64,000 nucleotides of DNA from Welwitschia mirabilis (GCA_051453625.1 JBOZIK010000001.1:255441198-255505197), one strand, 5' to 3'. Positions 46,745 to 57,769 are shown, counted from the stretch's first letter. The notes: generated by a model from the letters alone, not told the origin. Translations and numbers: made by a program.

Positions 46745-47390
46745 TATTTTTAGAGTATGAGTCTTAAATTTAATATTTCATTTTTTTTTAAATTCATCTT
46801 ACCCTAAGTTAGTTATATAATATAGGGTATCATATCCAAATTAAAGATGTACTAAGACTAAAAAATACTAGAATGTTCCTATTTTAGGGTTGTAACTCAC
46901 ATAGGAAAGGATCAAGTACCTCTATTTTAGGGTTTTCATTTATTTCATCCCAATCCTAGGTCTATATAAGTGACTTGAGAAAGGTATATTTTTACGATAG
47001 CTTAGAACACAACAAATTCAGCTGTGGAGCATCATATGTATGGTTGGCTTATTCAGTAGTATGAGTATTTTAGATGAGGAGAAGTGGCTAGATATGGACT
47101 AGGATACTACTGATTTATTAAAAATATGTTTTATATTGTATTTTATTTTTATTTTCCTTCTACAATAATATAGGTAAATTCTTTTTCTTATGGAGGTGGA
47201 TGTATTACTAAACGATCTTAAATCTTGATGTGTCTTATCTCCTTTATTCTTCCTTATTACAAGTTAGTTTTACTACTATTCTTCCCATGTTTTACATTTA
47301 GCATTCTTTCAATTCAAAAATGGTTAATTTATAGAATCTTCCACACTTTACTACACTTATATTTTTAATAGTAGTCTTTACCTTGACTCG
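46745..47390 (+). repeat. 3' LTR of Copia-2
   Basis: Right copy of the pair. TATA-like tctatataagtgac lies at about 46,970, in the same relative position as in the left copy. It ends at about 47,390 by comparison with the left copy. Confidence 0.65.
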
Positions 47391-48930
47391 AGTAAAGGTA
47401 TAAATTAAAGTACTTTTTCTAATTGGAAGACCTTAAGAGCATGTTTAGTTATTTTAGGTTAGTTTAAAATAGTGTAAACTCTAGCAGATACTTATTTCAA
47501 CCATGTGTATCTCTTTATCATTTGCTTTTATAACCTCATTTTCATGGATTGAGCACCCTTTTTTCTGTATATAATGTAATAGCAATACTCCTATCATAGT
47601 GGGTTTTAAGATGTTAAATATTTTATTAATTTTTATCTCATGAATTATATGAAAATTTCATTCTATTATACGTCCATTTCTATTATGGTATTATATCATC
47701 AACCAATAGAGACACATTATTACTAAATGTTCTATTAGTATAATGACTATTATAAAATACACTTGTTTTTATTTCATAGCACACATGTATATAGCTATGA
47801 TGGAAACTATTTTTACATTAAAGTCATGTAATGATATTATAATTTAATTGATCACATCTCCCATGATCATCAAGGATTGGGGGCTTGTAGAAGACACGAA
47901 GGATTAATATTAGTTAGTATGACATATCTTGTAATTAGCTTTTTGATCTGTAAAACTCCTTATGATGGTTAACTTGAAGGTGTTACATTTTGATATTAGA
48001 ATAATGTTTAGTTTGCAAGTTTGCTCTCATGTGCAACTTACATAAGTTTACTAACAATTATTTTAGAATGATGTGTAATTTAATAAATGTATGTATATAT
48101 GAATTGTACATGTGATTTTTGTGGTGAAATGTCTTTCTTAAAATATATTTTCAAGCATTTAATAACTTTACTAATTACAATGTTATGGACAACATGAATT
48201 GATCTATTATATGATGTTTTCTATAGCATTAAGTATTGGTTATTATATTAGTTACATTGTTTCATATGTCTTTTTTTAATGTCTAACATTAGAAACCATT
48301 ATAGGTTGATTAAAGATAGTATTATGTATTATTGTTAAGGGATCTTAGGCCTAGTATTAACATATCAGTTTTAATTATGCGTTGTTTTAAGAGATTATTA
48401 GAGCTAGATCATCCTTTTATCTCTTAGTTTTCATCCTCATCCAATAGTATTTAAGGTTACAAGCTCTCTTATCAAAAAAAATGATTTATATTTCTTTATT
48501 ATTATCTTAATATAATGCAATTCTTATAGTGAATTATGAGTAACATAAGATAACGAATAGTGAAAGATGAAGTTTGGATCTTAGATTTAAGTTAATAGTT
48601 AATAACTAAGATAAAGTATATAAGTGAGAAATTTGATAAATAACCTTAAAGATCCAGTAAGAAAATGTTGCAGATGTAGAGGAAGAGATAATACAGGTAA
48701 CTATAATCATGAAAGTACATTCATCATACTTTTAATTAGTTAGTAATTCTTATAAGAAATAGAAATAGAAGTAGAAATGGATAATTTATTCATGTTATAT
48801 TCTCCTTTAGGCATTGTGAAGAAAATAATAAGCACCCATTAGTTACTAGAAAATGCATCTCTTTAGAGAAGAATAGAAAAAGATAAACTAGATTTATTTC
48901 AATTAATTATAGGATTATATTTTTGAATCC
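47390..48930. other. Decayed repeat DNA, no gene recognised
   Basis: May be the LTR or leader of the plus-strand gag fragment to its right, but no repeat partner was found. A G-rich attgggggcttgtagaagac occurs at 47,877. No coding motif was seen. Confidence 0.35.
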
Positions 48931-49200
48931 ATCTAGAGGAAAGTATTTTTTTAACTTTTATGCATAAAAAAATGTTAATGAATACTTTGTATTAGTTTAA
49001 TAAAACATGACAATTGAAGAATATGGATTCAAATTCATAAAACATCTTGCTGATGAGCTTTAGATTAGGGGAAATAAAGAGAGAAGGATGCAAAGATTTT
49101 TGCATGGACTAAATTTTAACATTTAAGGGCAAATTACATTTCATTAATTTAAGTCATTGGTATAGGTGGAAGGCAAGCTAGAATTGCTTATAACATAATT
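48930..49200 (+). pseudogene. Ty3/gypsy gag fragment (Gypsy-6), 3'-truncated
   Basis: The plus strand from 49,008 reads MTIEEYGFKFIKHLADEL, a stop, then IRGNKERRMQRFLHGLNFNI, a stop and GQITFH. It matches the chromovirus-type gag pattern MTV-x-EY-x-x-KF-x-x-L-x-x-x-x-x-x-x-x-x-x-E-x-RR-x-x-RF-x-x-GL-x-x-x-I-x-x-x-(V/I). The preceding 70 bp fits the F-x-x-KY-x-x-E-x-x-x segment. It ends against the minus-strand LTR at 49.2 kb, which apparently cut it. No protease or later domain follows in this orientation. Confidence 0.65.
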
Positions 49201-49206
49201 ACACTA

Positions 49207-49308
49207 TTGTGTTGCATATTCATGCAATCCATTTATGTTCTTAATAAAATTTGGTCAATAACAAATATTTGCACACACACGCACATGCACACATGCGCGC
49301 GCGCACGT

Positions 49309-49388
<80 letters not shown>

Positions 49389-50534
49389 TAGATGGGAGTT
49401 AATCTGAATATCATAATCCATCAAAGGAATTAGGATTAAAGTTAGATAATTAATTTTAACAAAGTATTTTAATATTTTTCTATTTAAATTCAAATGAAAA
49501 GAAAGAATAATGTAAGAAAACAATGTAAAGTAAACACACTAATGCAATGCAAATGAAAACTATTCTAAATAAAATATCTATCCAACTAGGAAATATTCCT
49601 ATCATAATGATTAACCCTATATAACCTAGATTAATCAAGGAAAATGTCACTAACCCTAACTAACTTAAGCTATCAGGCATGTCGAAATGCAATGATTAAG
49701 CTATGAAATGTAAAATGCAATGTAATGCAAGGTCTAAATTAATGATTTCAACCTTAAAAAAGGTTGTCCTTCATGATCTATATCAATTATAAAGCTGTCA
49801 TGAAATCATAACCAAAATAAATCACAAGGAAGATGCATAGAAAAAAACTAAAAAAAAACTTTCCATTAATGTTGAACCAACATCTTTTTACAAAGCAATA
49901 ACACCTCAATGAAAGAGAGGCATCTTGACACTAAGGAAGACCCCTCTTTGCAATAATGGATGAACCTCTTCCCCTTTGTCATGAGATTTTCAAATGCCAA
50001 AGAAGATAAAAAATTGGATTGAGAGTAAAGGAGGTATATATTACAATGAAATAATCTAAAAATAGTAAATCTAACAGATGTAATATAAACCCTAATAATG
50101 CACAAAAAGCATATGAAATATTGTAGAAGTTAGGTGAAGTTTAATGCATTAACTAAAATTAGGTATCATCCTCATTATCATTTGGATGATGTAGAGGATG
50201 ATGCCACCTCAAGAGAGGTCCACATTAGCTTCCATCTTTGGTATAATCAGCATTCTTATTACTATACAGGTGGTGTTGTCCAAATAATAAAGTGGATGAT
50301 AATCTTCTAAAGTTTTTCAATCATGTTAAATTGGATTTGTCAATCATTAACTTCTACTTAGAATGTGAAGTATTAGAATTTATCCAGAGTAACTTCAAAT
50401 ATGTTGGTAATCACATGTTTCTATGATTTTATTTTTGACTCTTAATAATCATTAAAATCCATTAAAGATGTCTAATTGTCTTGCAAAAGTACTTAAAATA
50501 CCCCATAAAAAACATACAATTTGGTATTGCAACA
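49207..50534 (-). repeat. 3' LTR of a minus-strand Gypsy-4 family member (Gypsy-5)
   Basis: Its reverse complement is colinear with the Gypsy-4 5' LTR at 51,488-52,757 from beginning (TGTTGCAATACCAAATTGTA) to end (gcatgaatatgcaacacaa versus gcacgaatatgtatcgcaa). Matching blocks include attcatccattattg, gatgtcttcc versus gggtcttcc, gtgcatcttccttatgattt, gcatttcat and actcccatctata. A purine-rich gtagggggcta lies just before the start on the minus strand (50,545-50,535), so this is a 3' LTR. A (CA)n-A(n) microsatellite has arisen inside it. Confidence 0.85.
49273..49385. repeat. Compound (CA)n-(CG/TG)-(CA)n-A(n) microsatellite
   Basis: About 85 bp of CA repeat with an internal gcgcgcgcgcac stretch, followed by about 27 A. 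It lies within the minus-strand LTR and is absent from the matching place in the Gypsy-4 5' LTR. It generates spurious HTHTHT and CVCVCV ORFs. Confidence 0.95.
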
Positions 50535-51487
50535 TAGCCCCCTACTTAATCTTGTTAGTCCCTAATAAAGGAGCTAAATAACTATAATTCTGAATCAAAT
50601 TAACTAAAATAAATACTAATTAGGAAATGTAAAATAAGTTCAGAAATCTCATTATGTAGGATAAAATCTCAAAATCTAATAAATTAAATATTTTACTTTG
50701 GTAGATAATTTAATCATGATGTCATCTAATATGTCATCCAGATGATTATAAGGGTGGTAGGATTTTGAAAATTAGACTATAAAATCACATGCTTATAATT
50801 TATGCTTATTAGAAAACAAGATCTAACCACTTACTAGTATGTTATCCCCCCACTTAAAACATTTAGCACATCAAAGAAATAGAGATAGAATGTCATTACA
50901 TATTACCATAGTAACTTAGATAAATGATGTGCATTTGCATGTATAATTATAAAATGTAATAACTCAAAAAAATTGATATTCATAAATTAATATTAAGTTT
51001 TTTAGCATAATGTTTAAGAGTAAATACATAAAAAATAGTCATTGTATTATTCCCCTCATTCATGATCTTTTGAATTATTTAGGCCATATTTGCAAGGAAA
51101 ACCTACAACTATTCTACTATCAATTATATGATTTACTAAATAATATGTATATCAATCAAAATAATAGGTGATCATAATCGAGCTAGTAGATTATAGATAT
51201 GTATTATGAAAATTTAGAAGTAACCTCTATAATTTAAAATTTTTATTCAAAATATCTCAAAATATATGTCCTGCTTTTCCTCCATTACCTAGGTGTATCA
51301 ATATATCCCATATTGCATTATCATAAGAAGGAAATAGATGAAAATAGAAGTTGAGTACAAGTAAGCAAAATAGGTGGGCATTGAAGCAATGGTATTTGCA
51401 TAAAACAATGGTAAAAAATAATCGAAATAGATAAACATAAAAATAATTATGCTTAAAAAATATCATTGCATCATCCTATATGGTCAT
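50535..51487 (-). mobile_element. 3' untranslated end of Gypsy-5, truncated
   Basis: Continues the minus-strand element upstream of its LTR. The reverse complement of about 50,535-50,870 is colinear with Gypsy-4 61,800-62,141, sharing aagtggggggataa / gagtggggggctatt, a catctggatgacat-type word, ttagttaattt and the polypurine end before TGTTG. Similarity weakens to the right. It meets the Gypsy-4 5' LTR at 51,488, so the two related elements stand in divergent orientation, LTR beside internal end. Confidence 0.65.
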
Positions 51488-52757
51488 TTTTGTGCTGCTA
51501 AATTGTATGTATTTGATAATGTATTTTGAGTAGTTTTGTAGAACATTAGATAAGTTTATGCTGACTTTTAATGATAATGAAGAACTAAGGCAAATATCAT
51601 AAAAATATCCAATCTTTATTATATTTAACAGCATTTGAAGCAATTTATAATACTTTCTATTTGAAGCAATAGTCTCATAATTTAATAGACTAATGTGATA
51701 CAAGAAATAATTTATAAAATCCCATCATTTACCTAAGCATTTAGATGACTATATGAAAGATAGAAATACTTAAGTAAAGGAGGATGCTTACTAGATTAAT
51801 CCAGTAGCTGATGTGAAACTTATATGATGTGGCATCATCCCTTGTGATGTCTGGATGACCAGTAGGATAATACCTAAAATAAATGCTTTACCAAACTTCA
51901 CCAAACTCTAGCCATACGACTTGCTTCTTCTTATACAATTATTAGAATTGTTAGCATGTCTGTATGTATTTTTTGATTTTGGAGTCTATTTTATAATAAA
52001 TACCTCCTCTATCCTTGAATCTATTTTTATCTTCTTTGACACCAAAAATTCTTATAACAAGAGATCAAAGGATAGAATATTCATCCATTATTGTTATAGA
52101 GATGTCTTCCTTGGTCTTGGGTTATGTATCCTTCATTGGGGTGTTGCTACTTTGTAACATAAATGTTGGTTTGCTTTCAATTGAAACTCTATTTTTCTTT
52201 TTATATCTTTTATTATGTGCATCTTCCTTATGATTTATATTGCATCTGATTTTGTGATAGCTTTTTTTAGTCATACGGATCAAGAGAACAACCTTTGTTA
52301 AGGTTGACATTGTTAGTTTAGGTGCATCGCATTTCATTTCCTAGATTAACTTTACATTATTTTCATATTCTGTTTGATATACCTAATAGCTCACATTGGT
52401 TTTGGTTTGATGACAATATTCCTTAATTAATCTAAGTTATACAGGGCTGATCTTCATGATAGGTTAATTTAGTAATCGGATAGAAGTTGGATTTAGAATA
52501 GGACTTGTATTTCGTTTACATAGCATATTCATTTGCATTGTTATTTTTGCTTCATTATGTTTTTCTACTTTAAGGTTACATAGTATTTCATTTTTGAAAT
52601 TAATTCTATTTTTTCTTACCTATTCCTTCAATGAGATTATGAAATATGAGTCACTCCCATCTATATTAATGTATTGTGTTATGAAAACTCTATATATTTA
52701 TGATTCATAGGATTATTTAAGGATGTAATTTTTGCACGAATATGTATCGCAAAATCT
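51488..52757 (+). repeat. 5' LTR of Gypsy-4
   Basis: Start fixed by comparison with 62,142 (TGTTGTGCTACC; here TTTTGTGCTGCT) and with the minus-strand LTR starting at 50,534. End fixed by the primer-binding site at 52,758. Length is about 1.27 kb. ORFs inside it (51,921-52,233 plus; 52,337-52,122 minus) are not genes: the minus-strand LTR has no matching open frame. Confidence 0.8.
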
Positions 52758-52775
52758 CGATACCATTGCTAGGAA
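52758..52775 (+). promoter_or_regulatory. Primer-binding site of Gypsy-4 (tRNA-Asp type)
   Basis: CGATACCATTGCTAGGAA lines up with the Tat/Athila-type site TGGCGCCGTTGCCGGGGA. After the first base, every difference is C to T or G to A. In the working element this stretch would pair with the 3' end of a host tRNA to start cDNA synthesis. It directly follows the LTR end, which confirms element type and orientation. Confidence 0.8.
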
Positions 52776-53462
52776 AGGCTACTAGGAGTTCAAGAATTAT
52801 TATTGCTTAGAAAGTGCTTTGGATTTTGGTTTAAGTATTTGTCTATAATAGTGTTTTATTCTTATAGTAGAAATAGAGTTTTTCTTCTCAAATTTTTCAT
52901 TTTTATGTTCCAAAATAAACATCCTTTAGTCTCCCTTGTCATCCAGATGATGCCTAGTAATGATGGCCTATGAGACTTAGGGTTTTTTGTTTTCTTAAGA
53001 AATAGGATATTCCTATCATCTCTTATATCATTTAGATGAATTAGCAGATGACCTGCTATTTTTATTTTGTGTTATTTTATGATTCTATTTTTTGGTGTTT
53101 TATGTTTTTGGGTTTTTTGTGTGTGTTGTCATCCAAGTACATCATCTAAATGACCATGAAGACAATGCTCCCAAAATAGAACTAAGCATGTTGGAACATG
53201 ATAAAGTCTAGTAAAAAGATGAAATATTAAAAGAAATAACTATTGAATAAAGAAAATATCTGAGAAGATTTGGTTAACTACAAACTTAACCTAGGTATGC
53301 ATGACCAGACACGCAAAATATTTCAAGAGTCTAGCAAAAATATTTTTTTGCATTTATTGTTTTGAAATTTAATTTTTCAAAATAAAATCTTTGAAAGATA
53401 GTTTAGAATAAAGTCATTGTATTACAAGGTCAAATTCATCACAAAACTAGAAATAGGTTGCT

Positions 53463-54466
53463 TTGTCTAATCCCCTTATTGTGATTGAAACCTCTACTAC
53501 CTTCATAAATCCAAATACTAATGTCACACTTAATGAAATAATTGCACATAAGAAATGTAAAATCCAAAACCCTTTCAACCTACCTCCTAGTGATAATGTT
53601 AAATTAGGAAATTTAAATGATTATCCTATTTTTAATGAAAAAAATAATGAATATCACCTCCAACATATAGCCAACATCAAAAAATTAGTACTTACTTCTA
53701 GAAATGGTAAAAAATGAATTAGTAATTGGACTTACATGGTTATTTTTCCTATCACTTTAAAAGAAAATTTAAATTATGGTTAAAAACCTTTTTAATAAAA
53801 GTTTAAAAACATGAAACCAAGCTCAAAAAGCATTTATAAAAATATTATAAGTGAAATAACCATAAGAACAAGAAAGAATGAAGTAACAAATTTGCAATAA
53901 CAATGTAATGAAGATTATGCCTTCACTTATGAATAATTTTTTGTTGCCATTTATTCTAATCCTATAGATGTATTTACTCAAGAAAAATTAGTATACTATT
54001 TTTATAATGGACATAATAGCCAAACTAAACAACTTATAGATTTTCCATGTGAACAAAATTTGGTGAATCTCACTTTAGTAGATGCATGGAGATTATTGGA
54101 AAAAATTGTAGAAGTAGGTCAAACTTATCCTAAACTAATACCTGAAAATAATCTTATAGTATTACAAATTATAAAATACCTTAAGAAGTAAAATAAGAAA
54201 AGAAGGAAGTAAAAATAGAGAAAGAACTAACGAATGTTATTAAGGATTTCATAACAACACTAAAAAAATACACTCAAATGATCTTAGATGCAGATGTGAC
54301 AACTAAAAAGAGTGTAGTTGTGATTTCAACTTGTGATTTGTATGAAAATAAATATCATGTAACAAAAGAGTGTCCTTTATTTCCTACTTATAAAGAAAAG
54401 ATTTATGAAGAGGTGTGTGCATTCAACCAAAATTCTTCAAACTTTAGAAATCATAATCAAAATTAA
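53463..54466 (+). pseudogene. Gypsy-4 gag, broken
   Basis: Open segments at 53,463-53,717 (84 codons) and 54,278-54,466 (62 codons), with interrupted frames between. The middle holds KLWLKTF-like sequence near 53,775 and, near 54,045-54,115, LVDAWRLLEKIVEVGQ, comparable to the gag segment DEAW-x-x-(I/L)-E-x-(V/L)-A-x-x. The second open piece has STCDLYENKYHVTKECPLFP, a CCHC zinc knuckle (C-x2-C-x4-H-x4-C) whose second cysteine is tyrosine, then YEEVCAFNQN as in relatives. About 700 bp of further gag-protease spacer with many stops follows. Confidence 0.7.
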
Positions 54467-55289
54467 AATTCAACCTAGAATGAATGGACAATGGAATTTT
54501 CAATCCTTTGAGAATAAATTGAAGAAATTTCAAGAAAACCATCTAGCTTTTTAACCATTTAGAAATAGATTTGAGAATGCTAACTTTTAAACAAATAATT
54601 CAACTTCCAACCAAGTAATTTAAATTGTTAAGTAAGCACATCAAACTTATAAAATCAAAATGATATACTTAGAAATTCTATTGATGAGTTAATAAAATCT
54701 CAAAAGAATGCAAATTCAAACATTACAAGTCTTGTTAATTTTATTTAACAAACTATGCTTGCTAATAAAAGACTATAACAGTCACTTGTAAAACAACCTT
54801 TACTAAACCCTAATTAAGTAAAACAAGATTGTAAGGTTATAAGAAAAAGTAGAAATAATACAACACCTCTTATCCATGAGGCTTCAACATCTTAAAATGA
54901 TAAGAATGATAAAGAAGAAGAGGATATTGAAATCTTAGAAAATCACACTTTCCCTTTTACTTTAAATGATAGTAAGAAAAATTCTTCTTAAAATAAAGAT
55001 AAGAAACTTGCTACCCCTTGGTTTAATGGATTAAACATCAATTCTACCTTTGATGAATTTACTAAATACTTAATACAAAATGTAATTATAAATTTATCAT
55101 TTTGAAAAATTTTACAAAGAGAATCCTAAATATTTTAAGTTTTGAAAAGATCCAATTAGGAGGAAAAAGAACAAACTATACCTAGTAAAGTCTTCTTAGC
55201 CCAATGTCTTAGTTTTAAAAAAATGTCTAAAGTTTAAAGATCTAGGGGTAGCAACAATTAGTAATACATTAGAAAGAAATAAAAAATAA

Positions 55290-55605
55290 ATAAAGCTTTA
55301 ATAGATATAGGAGTGAGTGTTAATATTATACCTTTATACATTTGTTAACGACTTGGCTTGAAAAGTAGAATTGAGCCTACATATATTATCTTAGAATTAG
55401 TAGATACATAAGTGAAGAAACCTTTAGGAGTAATTAAATATTTAATGATTTAAACTGAAGAAGCACTCTATACAATAGATGTGATTATGATGAAAGTTGA
55501 GCATAACAAAGATTATCCATTACTTCTAGGTAAAGGTTTCTATGCAAGAGGCCATTATATTATCGATACTAGAACTAAAATAATGGAATGTCACTTAGAA
55601 AATAA
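55290..55605 (+). pseudogene. Gypsy-4 aspartic protease
   Basis: KALIDIGVSVNIIPLYIC then RLGLKSRIEPTYIILELVDT matches AL-x-D-x-GAS-x-N(I/L)-P-x-x-x-x-x-x-LG...EPT-x-x-x-x-(L/M)AD. DTG has become DIG. From 55,481 a continuous frame gives MIMMKVEHNKDYPLLLGKGF, the YP-(I/L)LLGRP-x-L block at the end of the domain. The frame continues into the duplicated sequence flanking the gap at 55,682. Confidence 0.85.
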
Positions 55606-55858
55606 AAAGTTTAACATTACAGTATTTGATGCTACTAAAAAGGATTTAGGTGATGAGTTGAATATTAAAGGAGAAATTAAGNNNNNNNNNNNNNNNNNNN
55701 NNNNNNNNNNNNNNNNNNNNNNNNNNNNNNNNNNNNNNNNNNNNNNNNNNNNNNNNNNNNNNNNNNNNNNNNNNNNNNNNNAAAAGTTTAACATTACAGT
55801 ATTTGATGCTACTAAAAAGGATTTAGGTGATGAGTTGAATATTAAAGGAGAAATTAAG
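55605..55858 (+). repeat. Identical 77-bp sequence on both sides of a 100-N gap
   Basis: 55,605-55,681 and 55,782-55,858 are identical (start aaaagtttaacattacagta, end ggagaaattaag) and are separated by exactly 100 N (55,682-55,781). In an old, diverged element a perfect duplicate is far likelier to be two overlapping contig ends that were not merged. If so, the ORF of 131 codons with a block of unknown residues is really a shorter continuous one. Confidence 0.9.
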
Positions 55859-56379
55859 GCAAGTTTATTTTTATAACATTATCCACTTGAAGAAAGATTA
55901 TTAATGCTTTATGAGCCTACATTGTTTAATAATCCACTTAAAGTAGCAAACTTGAAATCTTTTGATGATGATCAACTTAACCATGAGTATTTAAAAACTA
56001 GTATTTTGATCAAGATAATAAAGAAACTAAAATTATAAACTATGTAGAAGTATAAAATCTAAATTATACTAAGATTTCTTATTTGAGGAAGTTCATCCAC
56101 CACAGTCATCTAGACGGTAGTCTGAGACAATAGTTAACTTTGATAAAAATTTAACAAAAAATAAAAATTTAAATTTAAATATGAAACCTTTACCCAATGG
56201 ACAGAAATACATATTTTTGTGTAATAATTAAAACAAACCTTTGATAATAAATAAGAATATTTTCCCTTGATAAGAGTTAATTTTAATCTCACTTTTGAAA
56301 TATAAGGTTAATGCATTTGCTTGGTTCCACAAATATTTAATATCCATTCCTAGCTCCATTATTTAACTTAAATCTACCT

Positions 56380-56840
56380 TGAGGATAATGAAAAACCTCT
56401 TATACAATCCAACATAGACTAAATCAAATCCTTAAATAAGTCATAAAAGATGAAATCATTAAAGTAATGGATACTAAAATTATTTATGCCATAGTTAATA
56501 GTGAGTGGGTTAGCGCTTTGATAATAGTACCTAAGAAAGATGGGAAGTGGATAATGTGTATTGATTTTAGAAAACTAAATGAAGTAACTAAGAAAGAACA
56601 TTGTCCTTTACCTTTTCTTAACCAAATACTTAATAGAATCCAAGGGTATGCTTATTATTACTTTTTTGATGGGTATAACTGTTATAATCAGGTTTGTATT
56701 ACTAGTGAGGATTAGGCTAAAACTACTTTTACTTCATCTTTTGGAACTTTTACCTTTAGACACATGAATTTTGGACTTTGCAATGATATTAGTACTTTTC
56801 AACATGCAATGATGAGTATCTTTTTTGATATCTTTTCTGA
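56380..56840 (+). pseudogene. Gypsy-4 reverse transcriptase, C-terminally truncated
   Basis: From 56,467 an open frame reads AIVNSEWVSALIIVPKKDGK, then WIMCIDFRKLNEVTKKEHCP, LPFLNQILNRI, YYYFFDGYNCYNQVCI and TSED. After one stop come TTFTSSFGTFTFRHMNFGLC and STFQHAM. These are RT blocks S-x-W-x-SP-(V)-VPKKDG...CIDYRKLN...FLDGYSGYNQI...EDQ-x-KT-TFT-x-x-x-GTF-x-x-x-MPFGLCNAP-x-TFQ. The first catalytic aspartate (FFDGY) is retained. The match ends at IFSEYF (56,838) before the YxDD box. A 24-bp block (agtactttt.caacatgcaatga) occurs at 56,791 and again at 56,839, at the truncation point. Confidence 0.9.
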
Positions 56841-56939
56841 GTACTTTGCAACATGCAATGATAAATGTGGCTCTATCATTCATAATCAACTATTCTATGG
56901 AAAAAAGATTTTCTTTGATTATAAGTTTAATGTTGTGGT

Positions 56940-57760
56940 GTTTTTATAAAAATTTCAATGTTGATTATGTTACTACATGGGTTAAAGCTATTCCTACTTT
57001 TATGAATGATTCCTGAACTACTTGTACTTTTTTTGGAACTCATATGTTTTAATATTTTAGTTTTCTTAGGACTACCATTAGTAATTGAGAAAATTTTTTT
57101 ATTAATCAACTTTTTAGGAAACTTATTTTATCCATTAGAATTTAACATGAAATAGCTTATGCTTATCATCCACAAACTAATGGTTAAGCTAAAAATACAA
57201 ATAGATAAATAAAGAAAATGTTACAAAAACGTATCTCTATTAATAAGAAATCTTGGGTTTCTAAGCTTAATAATGTTCTTTGGGTTTACCATACTACTTG
57301 GTGTAATTTTATTGGTTTTTCATCTTATGAACTTATATACTAAAAGGTTTTCATTTTATCTATTGATGCATGTTATAAATCTTGTTATTCTTTCTGTTAA
57401 CTTAATCTCATAGACTTTCATGAGAATCTTAAACATATATTAGCTAAACTTAATCATCTAGATGAAAAATGTACTTGTGTGATACATCATCAATTCATTT
57501 AAAAAGCTCAAGATAGGTTCAAACATGATATAAAATTACTTCATAAAAAGTTTAATCCAGGTCAACTTGTCCTTTTATATAACACTAGAGTACATCTTTT
57601 ACATAACAAGTTATCCTCTAAATGGTTAGATCCTTATCTTATGAAAAAAGTACATTATAATGGCTCTATTAAGATTTTTAACTTAAAAACTAAGTAGATT
57701 TAAAAAGTTAATGGAGAAAGGTTGAAAATACATGAAAAACCTTTTGATATAACTTTGAAC
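56940..57760 (+). pseudogene. Gypsy-4 integrase (core and C-terminus)
   Basis: Begins VDYVTTWVKAIPTF (VDYVS-x-WVEA in relatives). AYHPQTNG follows, then KKMLQK, SWVSKLNNVLWVYHTTWCNF and IGFSSYELIY, matching YHPQTNGQAE...I-x-x-x-LQK...W-x-x-x-L-x-DALWAYRTA-x-K-x-x-IG-x-SPY-x-LV. The end has FNPGQLVLLYNTRVHLLHNK, LSSKWLDPYLMKKV and KVNGERLK (F-x-x-G-x-x-VLL-x-x-SR...GKL-x-SRW-x-GPF...VNGQRLK). The H2C2 zinc module is absent. The D,D,E set cannot be recovered completely. Confidence 0.9.
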
Positions 57761-57769
57761 ATGGTAAAA

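Larger units (their letters stand above)
45783..47390 (+). mobile_element. Miniature copia-type element with LTR pair and gag stub (Copia-2)
   Basis: Two diverged direct repeats of about 630 bp (45,783-46,430 and 46,745-47,390) enclose only about 315 bp. Shared blocks are a TATA region (cctaggcctacataaatgg / cctaggtctatataagtgac), tttagatgagga, ttttccttctacaa, a tail with gtgtcttgt / gtgtcttatc, and ttccttattgcaca / ttccttattacaag. Just inside the left repeat is tagttatatgagacaa, comparable to a primer-binding site TGGTATCAGAGC after decay. The interior codes for a gag beginning. No protease, integrase or RT is present, so it is a deletion derivative comparable in layout to TRIM elements. Confidence 0.75.

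Noticed and set aside
49207-49523. Overlapping ORFs with HTHTHT, RARA and CVCVCV runs
   Set aside because: Translation of the (CA)n-(A)n microsatellite inside an LTR.
51921-52337. Three overlapping ORFs of 70-80 codons in both directions
   Set aside because: They lie in the Gypsy-4 5' LTR; the colinear minus-strand LTR copy does not keep the frames.
18905-57760. Possible endogenous pararetrovirus (caulimovirid) RT sequences
   Set aside because: In every case RT is accompanied by an integrase or by LTRs with gypsy or copia layout, and no movement-protein-like region is present, so LTR retrotransposons explain the data.
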